Shown here one piece after another: positions 1 to 8,658 of a DNA stretch of 64,000 nt. The notes beneath the pieces are model-generated. The model was given only the letters and a program-made list of their open reading frames with translations. It did not search any database and had not been told where the DNA came from. The stretch spans positions 1 through 64,000 of the forward strand of contig JACKPV010000031.1 of assembly GCA_024233305.1 (NCBI GenBank), given 5' to 3'. The position numbers and the translations under genes are program-made. Position 1 is the first letter of the stretch, and every line of letters starts with the position of its first letter. This stretch comes from Verrucomicrobiales bacterium (GTDB lineage Bacteria > Verrucomicrobiota > Verrucomicrobiia > Limisphaerales > J093).

Positions 1-301
1 GAGAAGATCCCACGGCACCCCGGCGAGCCGGGCCCGAGTCCCCCGGTTCACGGAGGACGACCGCGTGACCCGCGGGCAGGGGCGGGGCTTTCCCGGCTTT
101 GCTGGGTTCGTGTCGATTCCTGTTCATTCGTGGTGGACCGGTCCAAACAAAAACGCCCCGGTCCGGTCGGAGACGAGGCGTCGGCGTCCACGGCTTTTCC
201 GTGGACGCTAGAAAGTGGTCGTCATGCGGCGCACTGCCTGCAACATGGGGGGCACTCTAGGGCGCGACGACGGGCGTTGGCAATGCCGTTTCCGTCACGG
301 G
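1..301. other. Left edge, no gene supported
   Basis: I see no convincing coding frame here. Around 108-137 lies a 'ttcgtgtcgattcctgttcattcgt' style stretch of the kind that recurs between genes in this window (short ATGGGCAC/ATTCGTG-type repeats). Open frames across this stretch are shadows of the GC bias. Confidence 0.5.
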
Positions 302-916
302 TCAGGGGGGACTGCCGGCCTGGGTTGCGCTTCCCGCGGGCAGGCATGGCCGGCGCAATCGATGGCGGCGCCGAGTGATCCACCCGAGCGCGAAGAACCC
401 CACGGCCAGCATTACGACCATGGCCAGCAAGGGCGCCAGCATCACGAGAACACTGGCGACAACCGAGGCCGCAAACTCGAGCAGCCCGAGCAACGGATTC
501 CCAAGCCCGCCGGTCGTCGCCGTGGAAATTGCTCGCGCCGTGACGCTGGTTCCCTTCACCAGGCCGGCGATTCCGCCCCCGGCGATGATGGCGAGGGTCC
601 AGCGCCAGAGAGGATCGAACTCGACGAATTGCGAGGCCGACACCCCCACGCCCGCGACCACGGCCGCCGGCGCGGCGATCACTTCGAGCAGGTGATCGAT
701 CCAGGGAAGGTGATAGGCAAGCACCTCGACCAGCGCAGCCGTGCCGAAGAGGGCGAGGGCAGGGGTGGTGCTCATCCAACCGAACCCCGGGCCCAATTCC
801 AGATGACCGAACCGGGCGGCGGCGCCAGCCAGCAGCAACGGCACGAACACCCGGAACCCGCAGGCGGCGCTCAACCCCAGCCCGAGACAGATGCTGATCA
901 GCAGCTTCAAGTCCAT
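302..916 (-). CDS. DUF4126 family multi-pass membrane protein
   Basis: Small inner-membrane protein of about 204 residues with four to five hydrophobic segments and no known reaction. The N-terminus (MDLKLLISICLGLGL, then AACGFRVFVPLLL) matches the conserved opening of DUF4126 proteins, and a glycine-rich middle (GGGIAGLVKGTSV) and a long C-terminal hydrophobic stretch follow. The tail ends in a basic cluster (RRRHRLRR), which suggests a cytoplasmic C-terminus. The frame is open further upstream, with a TTG at 946 and an ATG at 928; 916 is preferred because family members begin close to this motif. It converges on nothing obvious and stands alone. The family call is firm; the function is unknown. 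Confidence 0.75.
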   Translation of the reverse strand: MDLKLLISICLGLGLSAACGFRVFVPLLLAGAAARFGHLELGPGFGWMSTTPALALFGTAALVEVLAYHLPWIDHLLEVIAAPAAVVAGVGVSASQFVEFDPLWRWTLAIIAGGGIAGLVKGTSVTARAISTATTGGLGNPLLGLLEFAASVVASVLVMLAPLLAMVVMLAVGFFALGWITRRRHRLRRPCLPAGSATQAGSPP

Positions 917-1320
917 GGTGGCCAGCATAACACGCCAGCGTGCCAAAAGGTCGCGAAAAACTTGGCCGCAGCAATTCAGTCAGCGAACCGCGGATGGGCA
1001 CGGATTACAGGACATCACCGGCGCGGAAGGGTTCGTCATCGTCGGTAGCCAGGCCAACTCCCTCCAGCGGACTGCTCGCTAACCGGTCCGGCCTGTGGGG
1101 AAATGTCCGACGACAGGGAAATCTACTGGACTCGGCGGCGTCCCTGAGGCCCATCATCTCAGATGGCAACGCCTGCGGGACGAGGGACCCGCCAAAGAGT
1201 CTGCCCGCTGGCCGGAGCCGGTGACGGGTTCGGCGGCCTCCGCTGCCGCCGGCTCGGACTACTGTGGGACCAGGGCGGCCCCGCGACCTGAATCGCCTTC
1301 CCTGGTTTTGGTGAATCGGC
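917..1320. other. Intergenic region with a degenerate dispersed repeat
   Basis: About 400 bases without a supported gene. Positions 974-1005 (cagtcagcgaaccgcgga, then tgggcacgga) resemble the reverse complement of 8397-8430, so this looks like another worn copy of the intergenic repeat family seen near 8.3, 21.2 and 44.6 kb. The promoter of the exonuclease gene at 1321 probably lies in the right half, but no clear -35/-10 pair stands out. Confidence 0.4.
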
Positions 1321-1893
1321 ATGGAATTGATCGTTTTCGACCTTGAGACAACGGGCCTCTCCCCCGCAGCAAACGACATCATCCAGATCGCGGCCGTACG
1401 ATTGCGGCTCGGAAGCGTCGTGCATGCGGAGTCCTTCTCGACGTTCGTCAATCCCGGCTGCCGGATCCCGTCCTTCATCGTGTCCTACACGGGCATTTCC
1501 GATGCTCAGGTGCGGAACGCCCCGCCGGCGGCGGAGGCTCTGGCGGCGTTCTCGCGTTTTGTCGGTCCTTGCACGCTCCTGGCGCACAACGGCCACCGGT
1601 TCGACATGCCGTTCATTCGCGCCGCCTGCATGAAAACCGGCCTCCCGACGCGGGAAGTGGACTACGCGGACTCGATCCACTTCTCCAAACGCCTCTGGGC
1701 CGGTCAACGGCGACACGGCCTGGATCAGGTTGTCGAGCGACTCCGGTTGAACGCTGGCAGCTACCGGCGGCACGATGCCCGGGGCGATGTCGGCCTGCTC
1801 GCCGAAGCCGTGGCGCAGATGTGGCGGCGCGTCACTCCCGATTGCGCGAGCCTGCCCGTCCCGGTGTACAAGGGCGTCCTCCCGGCCTCGTGA
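1321..1893 (+). CDS. 3'-5' exonuclease, DnaQ/DEDDh superfamily
   Basis: A 190-residue stand-alone exonuclease domain that would remove 3' nucleotides from DNA or RNA using two metal ions. The motifs are readable: Exo I 'VFDLETTGL' (Asp7, Glu9), Exo II 'HNGHRFDMPF' (Asp near residue 97) and Exo III 'RRHDARGDVG' with the His-x4-Asp spacing of the DEDDh subgroup. Domain length equals the bare epsilon/RNase T-type fold, with no polymerase, helicase or BRCT domain attached, so it could be a proofreading subunit-like enzyme or a repair/RNA-trimming exonuclease. It is followed head-on by a minus-strand gene ending at 1937. The fold is secure; the substrate is not. Confidence 0.88.
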   Translation: MELIVFDLETTGLSPAANDIIQIAAVRLRLGSVVHAESFSTFVNPGCRIPSFIVSYTGISDAQVRNAPPAAEALAAFSRFVGPCTLLAHNGHRFDMPFIRAACMKTGLPTREVDYADSIHFSKRLWAGQRRHGLDQVVERLRLNAGSYRRHDARGDVGLLAEAVAQMWRRVTPDCASLPVPVYKGVLPAS

Positions 1894-1936
1894 CCGGGGC
1901 GGCGGAGGGCGACCGCGGCCTCGGAGAATCCGTCCT

Positions 1937-3901
1937 TCACCTCGGGCGCTCCGCGAACGAGACCTTGCCCTCCCGGTCCACTGCGGATTCGAAGTGCCAG
2001 TCGCCGGCGGTTACGCGCAGTTGGCCGGACATCCACTTTTGCTCGATCGGCCCCTCGTCGGTGACGGGTGCATAGAGATCCCTTTCGGCGTCCCAGTCGC
2101 GGGACTGTCCGTCGCGCACGACCCGGGGCAGGTCGTTCTCCCGGCTGTATTCGAGTCGCAGTCGACGCCCGTCAGTCCCGGTCAACTCGACGTTCCCCTC
2201 GGCCAAACCGGCGATGTTCAGGTGGGCCCGGGAGATGATCGCGGCACGGAAGGCGTCGTAGTCCGGGAAGTCGGGAGCCTCGCCCACTTCCATCGCAAAG
2301 CCCGCCAGGTCGCTGCCGAGCATGGCGTTCGACACGTGACGCTCGGCGGCGTAGCGCCCGGCACGCGTGCCGTCGAAAGGCTCCGGCGCGGGGAGGTCGA
2401 TGTGGATCGGCCAGACGGCGACCCAGGTGCGTTCGAATCCGAAGAAGCCCAGCCCTGCCTCGCCCCGGATCTCGGCGCTGCGCGGGAACAGGAAGCGAAA
2501 GCTCCGGTCGGCGGCGGCCGGCGTCAGCCAGAGCAGCAGGTTGCGATGCTGGGCGATCTGATCGCCCGCGTGTTTGCCGGCCTGTTCGAAGAGCGGGCTC
2601 GTGTTGATCGCGAGGAAATCGACACCGCGTTTCGAGTTCCACGCCATCAGCTTGAACGGCGACACGTTCCAGGTTTCCTCCGGTTCCGCCGACACGACGC
2701 TGCCCATTTGGAACGTGCGCCCAAAGTACGTGGTTTCCCAGAACCGCGGAGCGATGTCCTCGCCCGGTTGCCATCGCCGATAGGGCGGTTTCGTGGCGAA
2801 CAACTCGACCGGGCGTTCGAACTGCTTTCGCGCCAGCGCCACGACCGCCCGCGGCGGCCGATAGGCACTCGTGATCAGGTGGATTTGGTCCCGCTCGGGC
2901 TCAGGGTTCGGGATCACGGTGTCGCCAAAAAACACGTCCATCGTGCGGGCGGCGCCGCTGCCGTAGACCACATTGGCCCCGCCGTAGTCGCGGCAGTTCG
3001 GGGCGCCGAAACCGCCCCGCCAATACTTCACGGCGGCCGCGGCGTAAAGCCAGTCGAGGGCCGCCTTGCCGAGGGCCTGCACCTCGCGATCCTTCGCGAA
3101 GTCATACAGGTTGTGATACGCGGCGATGGCATGGCCGTGGTAGTTCTCCGAATCCCACTCGCTCATGCCCGCGTGGTACAGCGTTTGCAGGTAGTGGAGG
3201 ATCCGTTCGCGCGCGATCTGCCGGGTGCTCTCGTTGCCGGTTTCTTCGGCGAAGAGGTAGATGGCAATGTCGCGCATCGCGCGGAGGTTGTCGGTGCCGC
3301 GAGCGTCCACCCACCCGCCCCGGTGTTGGGGTAGCCAGCCCGGTTCGCCGCTGCCCTGCCCGAACTGCGGATGCGGCCGGTGCAACGGATCCTGTGCGGT
3401 CCATGGCTTTGCCCCGCGAAACATCCGTTCGCGATAATCGGGATCGAGGTGTTGTCCAAAGAGAAAGTACTTCCGCACCTGCCCCTTCAGCGTGAAGCAG
3501 GGATAGAAATCGATGCCCTCGGTGTGCGCGTGGTCGGCGCGCATGGCATCCTCCGATTCGAGAAACCGGATGGCGGGCTCGCGGTCCCCGGCGAGAAACG
3601 CGAACATCGCATTCGGATAGGAAGCCTTCTCGCTTTCGAACCAGGTCGTGCCATAGCGGCCCTTCTCCACCCGCTCGTGGAACCACGTGATCGTCGCCTC
3701 CGCTCGTTGCTCGAAGGCCCTTTCCCATTCCGCCGGCCAAGGATTCCGCAACGCGTCAGGCGCCGGCACCGAGGGGATGCGGAGCCGCCCGTCGATCTCG
3801 GTCGTGACAGGTTCCTCCGCGGCAGTGCAGGCCGCGACGGCGAGCAACGCCAGGCGACCCAGGACGGCGGTCCGGAGCCGGTTTCGAAGAGGGCTTCGCA
3901 T
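1937..3901 (-). CDS. Secreted protein with a helical-toroid-like domain, possible polysaccharide-active enzyme
   Basis: A 654-residue protein with an N-terminal export signal (basic MRSPLRNRLR, then AVLGRLALLAVAACTA), so it is probably periplasmic or outer-membrane associated; the AAC motif could also be a weak lipobox. Residues 60-350 are rich in aromatic helices with repeated WL/YL and H/Y clusters (GIDFYPCF, ENYHGHAIAAYHNLYDFA), the look of an (alpha/alpha) toroid such as lyases and unsaturated glycoside hydrolases. The C-terminal half is beta-rich. I do not recognise a named family, and no catalytic residues can be assigned. Its place near other exported, carbohydrate-related genes supports a sugar-polymer role, but that is inference. 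Confidence 0.5.
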   Translation of the reverse strand: MRSPLRNRLRTAVLGRLALLAVAACTAAEEPVTTEIDGRLRIPSVPAPDALRNPWPAEWERAFEQRAEATITWFHERVEKGRYGTTWFESEKASYPNAMFAFLAGDREPAIRFLESEDAMRADHAHTEGIDFYPCFTLKGQVRKYFLFGQHLDPDYRERMFRGAKPWTAQDPLHRPHPQFGQGSGEPGWLPQHRGGWVDARGTDNLRAMRDIAIYLFAEETGNESTRQIARERILHYLQTLYHAGMSEWDSENYHGHAIAAYHNLYDFAKDREVQALGKAALDWLYAAAAVKYWRGGFGAPNCRDYGGANVVYGSGAARTMDVFFGDTVIPNPEPERDQIHLITSAYRPPRAVVALARKQFERPVELFATKPPYRRWQPGEDIAPRFWETTYFGRTFQMGSVVSAEPEETWNVSPFKLMAWNSKRGVDFLAINTSPLFEQAGKHAGDQIAQHRNLLLWLTPAAADRSFRFLFPRSAEIRGEAGLGFFGFERTWVAVWPIHIDLPAPEPFDGTRAGRYAAERHVSNAMLGSDLAGFAMEVGEAPDFPDYDAFRAAIISRAHLNIAGLAEGNVELTGTDGRRLRLEYSRENDLPRVVRDGQSRDWDAERDLYAPVTDEGPIEQKWMSGQLRVTAGDWHFESAVDREGKVSFAERPR

Positions 3902-4027
3902 GGATCTCAGTGAAAGCGAAAGGCCCGGAATAATTCAATCCTGCGCCTCTTGGGACCATTCACCCTGCCCGCCATCCCCCCGGACTTCAGGTGTCCGAAT
4001 TTGGAATCGGCGGCATACTCTTTCCAA

Positions 4028-5788
4028 ATGTTGAAGCTGTGCAGCGATCAAGAGTTGTTGACCCGGTACAGCCGCGAGCGGTCGGAAGCTGCTTTCGCCG
4101 AGTTGGTACGTCGGCACGCGGGCCGAGTCTACGCGGCGGCCGTCCGGTTGGTGGTCGACGCCCACTTGGCGGAGGACGTTGTCCAACAGGCCTTTGTAGC
4201 TCTCTCACGGAACGCCCGTCCGTTGGCTCATCGACCTGTGTTGAGTGCCTGGCTCCAGCGCACGACCAGGAACCTCGCGGTCATGACAATCCGGCGGGAG
4301 GAACGGCGGCGCGCCCGCGAGCAGAAGGCAGAACTTCCCGCGGATTCGCAGCCACCCGGTGTTCCCGGCTATGAATCTGCCTGGAACGAAGTCCGCCCCT
4401 ACCTCGATCACGCGCTCGCGCGGCTCTCGGCAACAGACCGGAACTCCATCGCGCTTCGTTACTTTGATCGCAAGACAGCCGCGGAGATCGGGCAGGCGCT
4501 GGGAATTTCCGCCGAGGCGGCACAGAAGCGGGTTCACCGCGCCTTGGAACGTCTGCGCCGTGGCTTGGCAAAGAGCGGCGTTGCGCTGCCCGTCTCGACC
4601 TTGGGCGCCGCACTCGACGCTCATCTCAGCGAGGCGGCGCCCGCGTCGGTGGTCGAACCCCTCTCCCGCGCGGTGCTGGCCCGCCTTGCCGGAGCCAACT
4701 CGGTCGGGGTGTGGTCCGGATCCGTGCAAGGAATCCTGGTCCAACCGGTCGCCGCAACAATGGTCGGCCTGCTGCTCGTGTCCCTCGGCGTGGGCGGTTA
4801 TCTGACCGGCCGCGCCGCCGCCCGTGAGCATTGGCAGGCGGTCCACTGGCACAACGCGCTCTCGACCAATCCTCCGCTTGAACGGATGGTCCCGGAGCAT
4901 GTCCCGGCGCCTGTGAGGTTCGACCGTGCGGGTTTTCCCTCCCTCGCGGCACCGGACGATCGGGGCTCGGTCGACGGTCTCCTGGCGGCGGCGGCCGAGC
5001 ATTTCCGTCGGCGCGACGAGGATCCGGACGCCTATGCGAAAGGGTTCGTCCTGCTGGACCAGCTGCAACCGGATGACGTCGCGGAAGCGTTGCGCGCGCT
5101 CGAGGCCTATCGCTACGAGCCGGAGGTCTTCGCCATGATGGCGCCTTTGGTGGTCAAGGTCTGGGCCCGAACCGATCCGAAGGCAGCGTTGGATTACACC
5201 TTGACCCGGCTGGATGAGACCAGCCGCGGCCTGGCGGTTCAGATCCTCGCCGGCTCTTGGGCGCAGCAGGACCCGCAAGCTGCCTGGGATTGGTACCGCG
5301 AAACGTCCGCGAGTAGTGATCGGCCCATGCCCGACGGCTCCTGGATGTGGGTCCCCAAGTTCATCTTCGGCGAATGGGCCGTTGGTGATGCGGCTGGGGC
5401 CGTCGGCTTTCTGGACCACATCCCCTACGGTGATCGTGACCAGGCCGTGTTCGGCATCGCGGATGCGGCCCGTGATCCGGCAGCCCGTCCGGGAATCCTC
5501 GCCGCAATCGAGGCCGTGAACGAGGAGGGCCAAAAGCGCGAGCTCGCCCGACGGGTGGCGGCCAGGTGGGCCGAAACCGAACCCGCGGCCGCCGCCGACT
5601 GGGCGGCATCGCTTCACTTCGACAATCCCGCCGCCATGCTCGCGGTCATGGGCGAGGTTGCCGAGGAATGGTGGCCCATCGATCACCACGCCACCGCCCG
5701 GTGGCTGTTGGCCAACGCGCCGCAGGAAGTCCTCGGCCAGGTGTGGGCCGGCCTGGCCAGAATGACCCACCGCGAGCCCCAGCCCTGA
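4028..5788 (+). CDS. ECF-type RNA polymerase sigma factor fused to a transmembrane and extracytoplasmic repeat domain
   Basis: A 586-residue protein that starts as a sigma-70 family factor. Region 2 is at about 8-70 (QELLTRYSRERSEAAFAELV, then HLAEDVVQQAFVALSR) and region 4 at about 128-180 (RNSIALRYFDRKTAAEIGQA). One hydrophobic segment (TMVGLLLVSLGVGGYL, about residues 243-260) follows, then some 320 residues of alpha-helical repeats of the form 'W...D..AALDY/W'. The sigma part would sit in the cytoplasm and the repeats outside, so this single protein may sense and respond. The start at 4028 gives the normal sigma N-terminus (MLKLCSDQELL). The next gene, 18 bases downstream, repeats the membrane plus helical-repeat part without the sigma domains. 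No separate anti-sigma factor gene is visible. Membrane-fused ECF factors are known in this phylum; the role here is inferred. Confidence 0.85.
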   Translation: MLKLCSDQELLTRYSRERSEAAFAELVRRHAGRVYAAAVRLVVDAHLAEDVVQQAFVALSRNARPLAHRPVLSAWLQRTTRNLAVMTIRREERRRAREQKAELPADSQPPGVPGYESAWNEVRPYLDHALARLSATDRNSIALRYFDRKTAAEIGQALGISAEAAQKRVHRALERLRRGLAKSGVALPVSTLGAALDAHLSEAAPASVVEPLSRAVLARLAGANSVGVWSGSVQGILVQPVAATMVGLLLVSLGVGGYLTGRAAAREHWQAVHWHNALSTNPPLERMVPEHVPAPVRFDRAGFPSLAAPDDRGSVDGLLAAAAEHFRRRDEDPDAYAKGFVLLDQLQPDDVAEALRALEAYRYEPEVFAMMAPLVVKVWARTDPKAALDYTLTRLDETSRGLAVQILAGSWAQQDPQAAWDWYRETSASSDRPMPDGSWMWVPKFIFGEWAVGDAAGAVGFLDHIPYGDRDQAVFGIADAARDPAARPGILAAIEAVNEEGQKRELARRVAARWAETEPAAAADWAASLHFDNPAAMLAVMGEVAEEWWPIDHHATARWLLANAPQEVLGQVWAGLARMTHREPQP

Positions 5789-5806
5789 ACCCTGACCTGA
5801 TACGTT

Positions 5807-7144
5807 ATGACCCGTGCCTGGAGATTGGCTGGGCGATTGCTGCGAGGCAGCGCCCTTGGCGTCACGCTGATCCTGGCGGTGGCCGTCGTTTTTTTCGGCG
5901 GTTACTGGCTTGGCTGGCAGTTCGAACCGCGCACCCGGCCGGCCACCGAAACAGGCTCACCGTCGCTCGGCCCGGATGCCTGGACCAACGAGCTTCGTGC
6001 GACGAAAGGGGCTGGGATGCCCGCTCTGACCACAGTCCACGCCCCCGCGGAGGACCGCGAACAGTCGACGCGGGACCGGGTGTTGCGGCTGGCCGGCTGG
6101 CTTGGCACGGCGCGGGATTCCCGGGCGGCCGACGCGCGAGTGACGGCCGACCTCGCCGCGATGTCCTTGGGGGAGGTCTGGGAAGCGATGATGCAATTGC
6201 AGGTTGCGCCCGCCAGCGCGGCGGTCGCGGCGTTGAGGTCGAAGCTGTTGTTGCGTTGGGCGACCCTGGACCCGGCGGCCGCCTTCGATTACTGGCGCAG
6301 GAACATCAAGAGCCTGCGCTGGTCGGATTCGCTCGCCTCCCAGGTTCTCGACCGTTGGGCCAGGATGGATGCTGCCGGTGCCTTGGACTGCTGGAAGACC
6401 TTGGTGAAGGCGGGGGCGTTGCGGGACCACGAACAGGGCTACCCGCTGCGGCGGATCTTCGCCCGGATGGCCCGGCAAGACTTCGATCAGGCGCTGGCCC
6501 AAGCCCGGACGATAGGCAACGAGCATCGAACGGAAGCCCTGCGGGGACTCGGCGATTCGGCATACCGCCCCGGACACCGGACGAGACTCCTTGACGAACT
6601 CTCCGCTTGGTCGCCAGACGAAGGGCGCAACGAAGCGCTAGCTGCCACGGTCGTATCCTGGGCGTTGAGCGGGGAGACCGACCAAGCCATGGCCTGGCTT
6701 GAACACTCGGAACTGGAGGAGGCCAGCAGGTTCAAGATCGTCGAGGAGATCGGGTTGCGCCGGTTCCACGAAGACCATCAAGCCGGGGCGGACTGGCTGC
6801 TGGCCCGAGCCCGGACGGACGAGCAGCGAGCGACTGTCCTGGCCGACATCGTCTCCAACTGGGTGCAATACGACGTCGTCGGGTCGGGTGAATGGCTCCT
6901 GGCGCAGGGGCTTGACCGATCCGCTTCCCAGGCCATGCAAGTCTATGCCGCGAAGCTCACGACTGACTTTCCCGAGCAAGCCCTGCTGTGGACGTTGCGG
7001 ATTCCCGACCCGGCGGTGCGCGAGGCGGCGCTCGCCCGCATTGAGGAACGTCTCCGGCAGCAACATCCCAACCGTGCCGACGAACTCCTCGGTCTGCTGG
7101 ATGATCCGTCGGCCAGCCTGCCGCCCGGATCGGCTGCGGATTGA
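5807..7144 (+). CDS. Membrane-anchored helical-repeat protein, paralogue of the sigma factor's extracytoplasmic half
   Basis: A 445-residue protein with a short basic N-terminus, one membrane segment (GVTLILAVAVVFFGGYWLGW, about residues 20-39) and then a long helical region. Units such as 'RWATLDPAAAFDYW', 'RWARMDAAGALDCW' and 'NWVQYDVVGSGEWL' recur about every 35-70 residues. The same W-x(2-3)-D-x-x-A/G-A-x-x-W/Y pattern fills the C-terminal part of the preceding sigma factor, 18 bases upstream, so the two are probably co-transcribed and related by duplication. The anchor and repeats suggest a periplasmic scaffold or a partner of the sigma factor's sensor domain. No enzyme motif is visible. 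Confidence 0.65.
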   Translation: MTRAWRLAGRLLRGSALGVTLILAVAVVFFGGYWLGWQFEPRTRPATETGSPSLGPDAWTNELRATKGAGMPALTTVHAPAEDREQSTRDRVLRLAGWLGTARDSRAADARVTADLAAMSLGEVWEAMMQLQVAPASAAVAALRSKLLLRWATLDPAAAFDYWRRNIKSLRWSDSLASQVLDRWARMDAAGALDCWKTLVKAGALRDHEQGYPLRRIFARMARQDFDQALAQARTIGNEHRTEALRGLGDSAYRPGHRTRLLDELSAWSPDEGRNEALAATVVSWALSGETDQAMAWLEHSELEEASRFKIVEEIGLRRFHEDHQAGADWLLARARTDEQRATVLADIVSNWVQYDVVGSGEWLLAQGLDRSASQAMQVYAAKLTTDFPEQALLWTLRIPDPAVREAALARIEERLRQQHPNRADELLGLLDDPSASLPPGSAAD

Positions 7145-7226
7145 GGAGAGGCCGGGGAGGGTGGGGGATTCGGCTTTCGGCTGACGTCCGCTCCTCCGAA
7201 CCGGGCCGGGACTGCGCCGGGGAGCC

Positions 7227-7254
7227 GGGTTCCGGGTTCCGGGTTCCGGGTTCC
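7227..7254. repeat. Short tandem repeat, four copies of GGGTTCC
   Basis: A perfect heptamer array (ccgggttccgggttccggg and onward) lies between the helical-repeat protein and cdsA. It is within the open frame upstream of the chosen cdsA start, where its translation is not protein-like, which supports starting cdsA downstream of it. Such arrays slip easily and may vary between strains. Confidence 0.8.
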
Positions 7255-7320
7255 CCGGAGACGCGCGCTGTGCGCGGGAAGGCTCGACAAGCCCGGGCTT
7301 CGCGGGTATCAGCTTGGCCG

Positions 7321-8235
7321 ATGCCTGATCGAACGCCCGCCGCTTCGACATCCCCGTCCAAGGGACGGGTGTTCCTCAGTCGTTTGCTCAGCTCGCTCAT
7401 CCTCTGGACGGTGCTGATCACGGCGCTTTTCTCGCCGAACGCCACGCTCGCCGGCGCGTGTTTCGTGCTGGTCCTGCTGGTGCTGGCCGGCGTCGGGCAG
7501 GCGGAGTTCTACGGGTTGATCGAGCGGCGCGGGTTGCCGTGCTTCAAGTGGACGGGGTTGGGCTTCGGACTGGTGCTGGTGGCCAGCACCTTCGTGATGC
7601 TCTCGGGACTGATCCGCCCGCAGACCCAGCCCGCCCGCGCGCATGATTTCGAGACCGGCGTCGTGGTGGTCTGTTTCCTCGGCCTGTGTGTCCGGCAGTT
7701 CCTCGCGCGCAACAATCCGCAGGGCATCGTCTCCATCGCCACGACCCTCCTCGGCCTGATGTATGTGCCCTGGTTGCTCAACTTCATCCAGAAGATCCAT
7801 TTCTTTCCGCGCGCCGAGGGCACGTTCTACCTGATCTACTTCATCCTGGTGACCAAGTTCAGCGACATGGGCGCCTATGCGGTCGGCTCGCTGATCGGGA
7901 AGCACAAGATGATCCCGCGGATCAGCCCGGGGAAGACCTGGGAGGGCTTTGGGGGGGCGCTGCTGTTTTCGACCGGCGGGAGCCTTTTGTTCGCCCATTT
8001 GGCGCGGGGACATCTCGCGGGCATGACCCCGTTGCATGCCGTGGTGCTGGGCATCCTGCTGGGGGCGGCGGCGGTGATGGGTGACCTGATCGAATCACTC
8101 TTCAAACGGGAGGCCGGCGCGAAGGACTCGGGGCGTTTGTTCCCGGGCATCGGCGGCATCCTCGATCTGCTCGACAGCCTGCTGTTCAACGCGCCGCTGA
8201 TGTACCTCTACCTCCGGCACGTGCTTACCCACTGA
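7321..8235 (+). CDS. cdsA: Phosphatidate cytidylyltransferase
   Basis: Integral membrane enzyme that makes CDP-diacylglycerol from CTP and phosphatidic acid, the branch point of phospholipid synthesis. About 304 residues with seven to eight membrane segments. The C-terminal signature is intact: 'KFSDMGAYAVGSLIGKHK', 'RISPGKTWEGFGGAL', and 'GDLIESLFKREAGAKDSG' followed by 'PGIGGILDLLDSLLF'. The start at 7321 (MPDRTPAAST) is chosen because the 60 codons upstream run through a simple repeat and are not conserved-looking. A basic, Ser/Pro-rich N-terminal tail precedes the first membrane segment. No uppS or dxr is adjacent, although dxr occurs about 32 kb away. Confidence 0.93.
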   Translation: MPDRTPAASTSPSKGRVFLSRLLSSLILWTVLITALFSPNATLAGACFVLVLLVLAGVGQAEFYGLIERRGLPCFKWTGLGFGLVLVASTFVMLSGLIRPQTQPARAHDFETGVVVVCFLGLCVRQFLARNNPQGIVSIATTLLGLMYVPWLLNFIQKIHFFPRAEGTFYLIYFILVTKFSDMGAYAVGSLIGKHKMIPRISPGKTWEGFGGALLFSTGGSLLFAHLARGHLAGMTPLHAVVLGILLGAAAVMGDLIESLFKREAGAKDSGRLFPGIGGILDLLDSLLFNAPLMYLYLRHVLTH

Positions 8236-8262
8236 GCCGTCACCATTCACCAGCTCGGCAAT

Positions 8263-8389
8263 TGGATTCACCACGATGGGCACGGATGGGCACTGATATT
8301 GAGGGAAACGAGAATCGCTCGCCCTGGTTTCGGACTCACCATTCAGTGAGTCTTCTCGCGCTCTCGGCCAAGGCGGCAGCGCCGCGCCC
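8263..8389 (+). repeat. Dispersed intergenic repeat, copy 1 (about 127 bp)
   Basis: This stretch is nearly identical to the reverse complement of 44513-44629: one base change plus ten extra bases (a duplicated atgggcactg) in this copy. Each copy includes a perfect 7-bp hairpin (gactcac cattca gtgagtc) and ends in a GC-rich palindromic run (ggcggcagcgccgcgccc). A 37-bp part recurs at 21172-21208. The whole 8236-8658 gap holds no supported gene. The repeat could be a REP/MITE-like element or a shared terminator module. Confidence 0.85.
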
Positions 8390-8658
8390 CATCCGTGGCA
8401 TCCGTGCCCATCCGCGGTCCATTGACTGAAGCGATACGGCTGAGCCGCAGTCAACCGGCGGATGACGGGGCAGGGCAGGGGAGGGAACCCAGCCGGTTCC
8501 CGCGCGCTCGGTGGCTTTCGTTGATCGGATGCCGCCGGATCGGCACCCCGCTTTCCGGCGGCGCGAGGGCAATGTGCCGCCCCGCCCCGGACGTGCCTGC
8601 CGGGTTGCCACCCGGCGCGCGATCGGCGAGACTGGGCGCGTTGATCACCGAACGCTTG

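Noticed and set aside
1775..3334. A 519-codon plus-strand frame over the secreted toroid-like gene
   Set aside because: Antisense shadow; the translation is rich in Arg/Gly/Pro with no motif, and the opposite strand carries a signal peptide and a structured protein.
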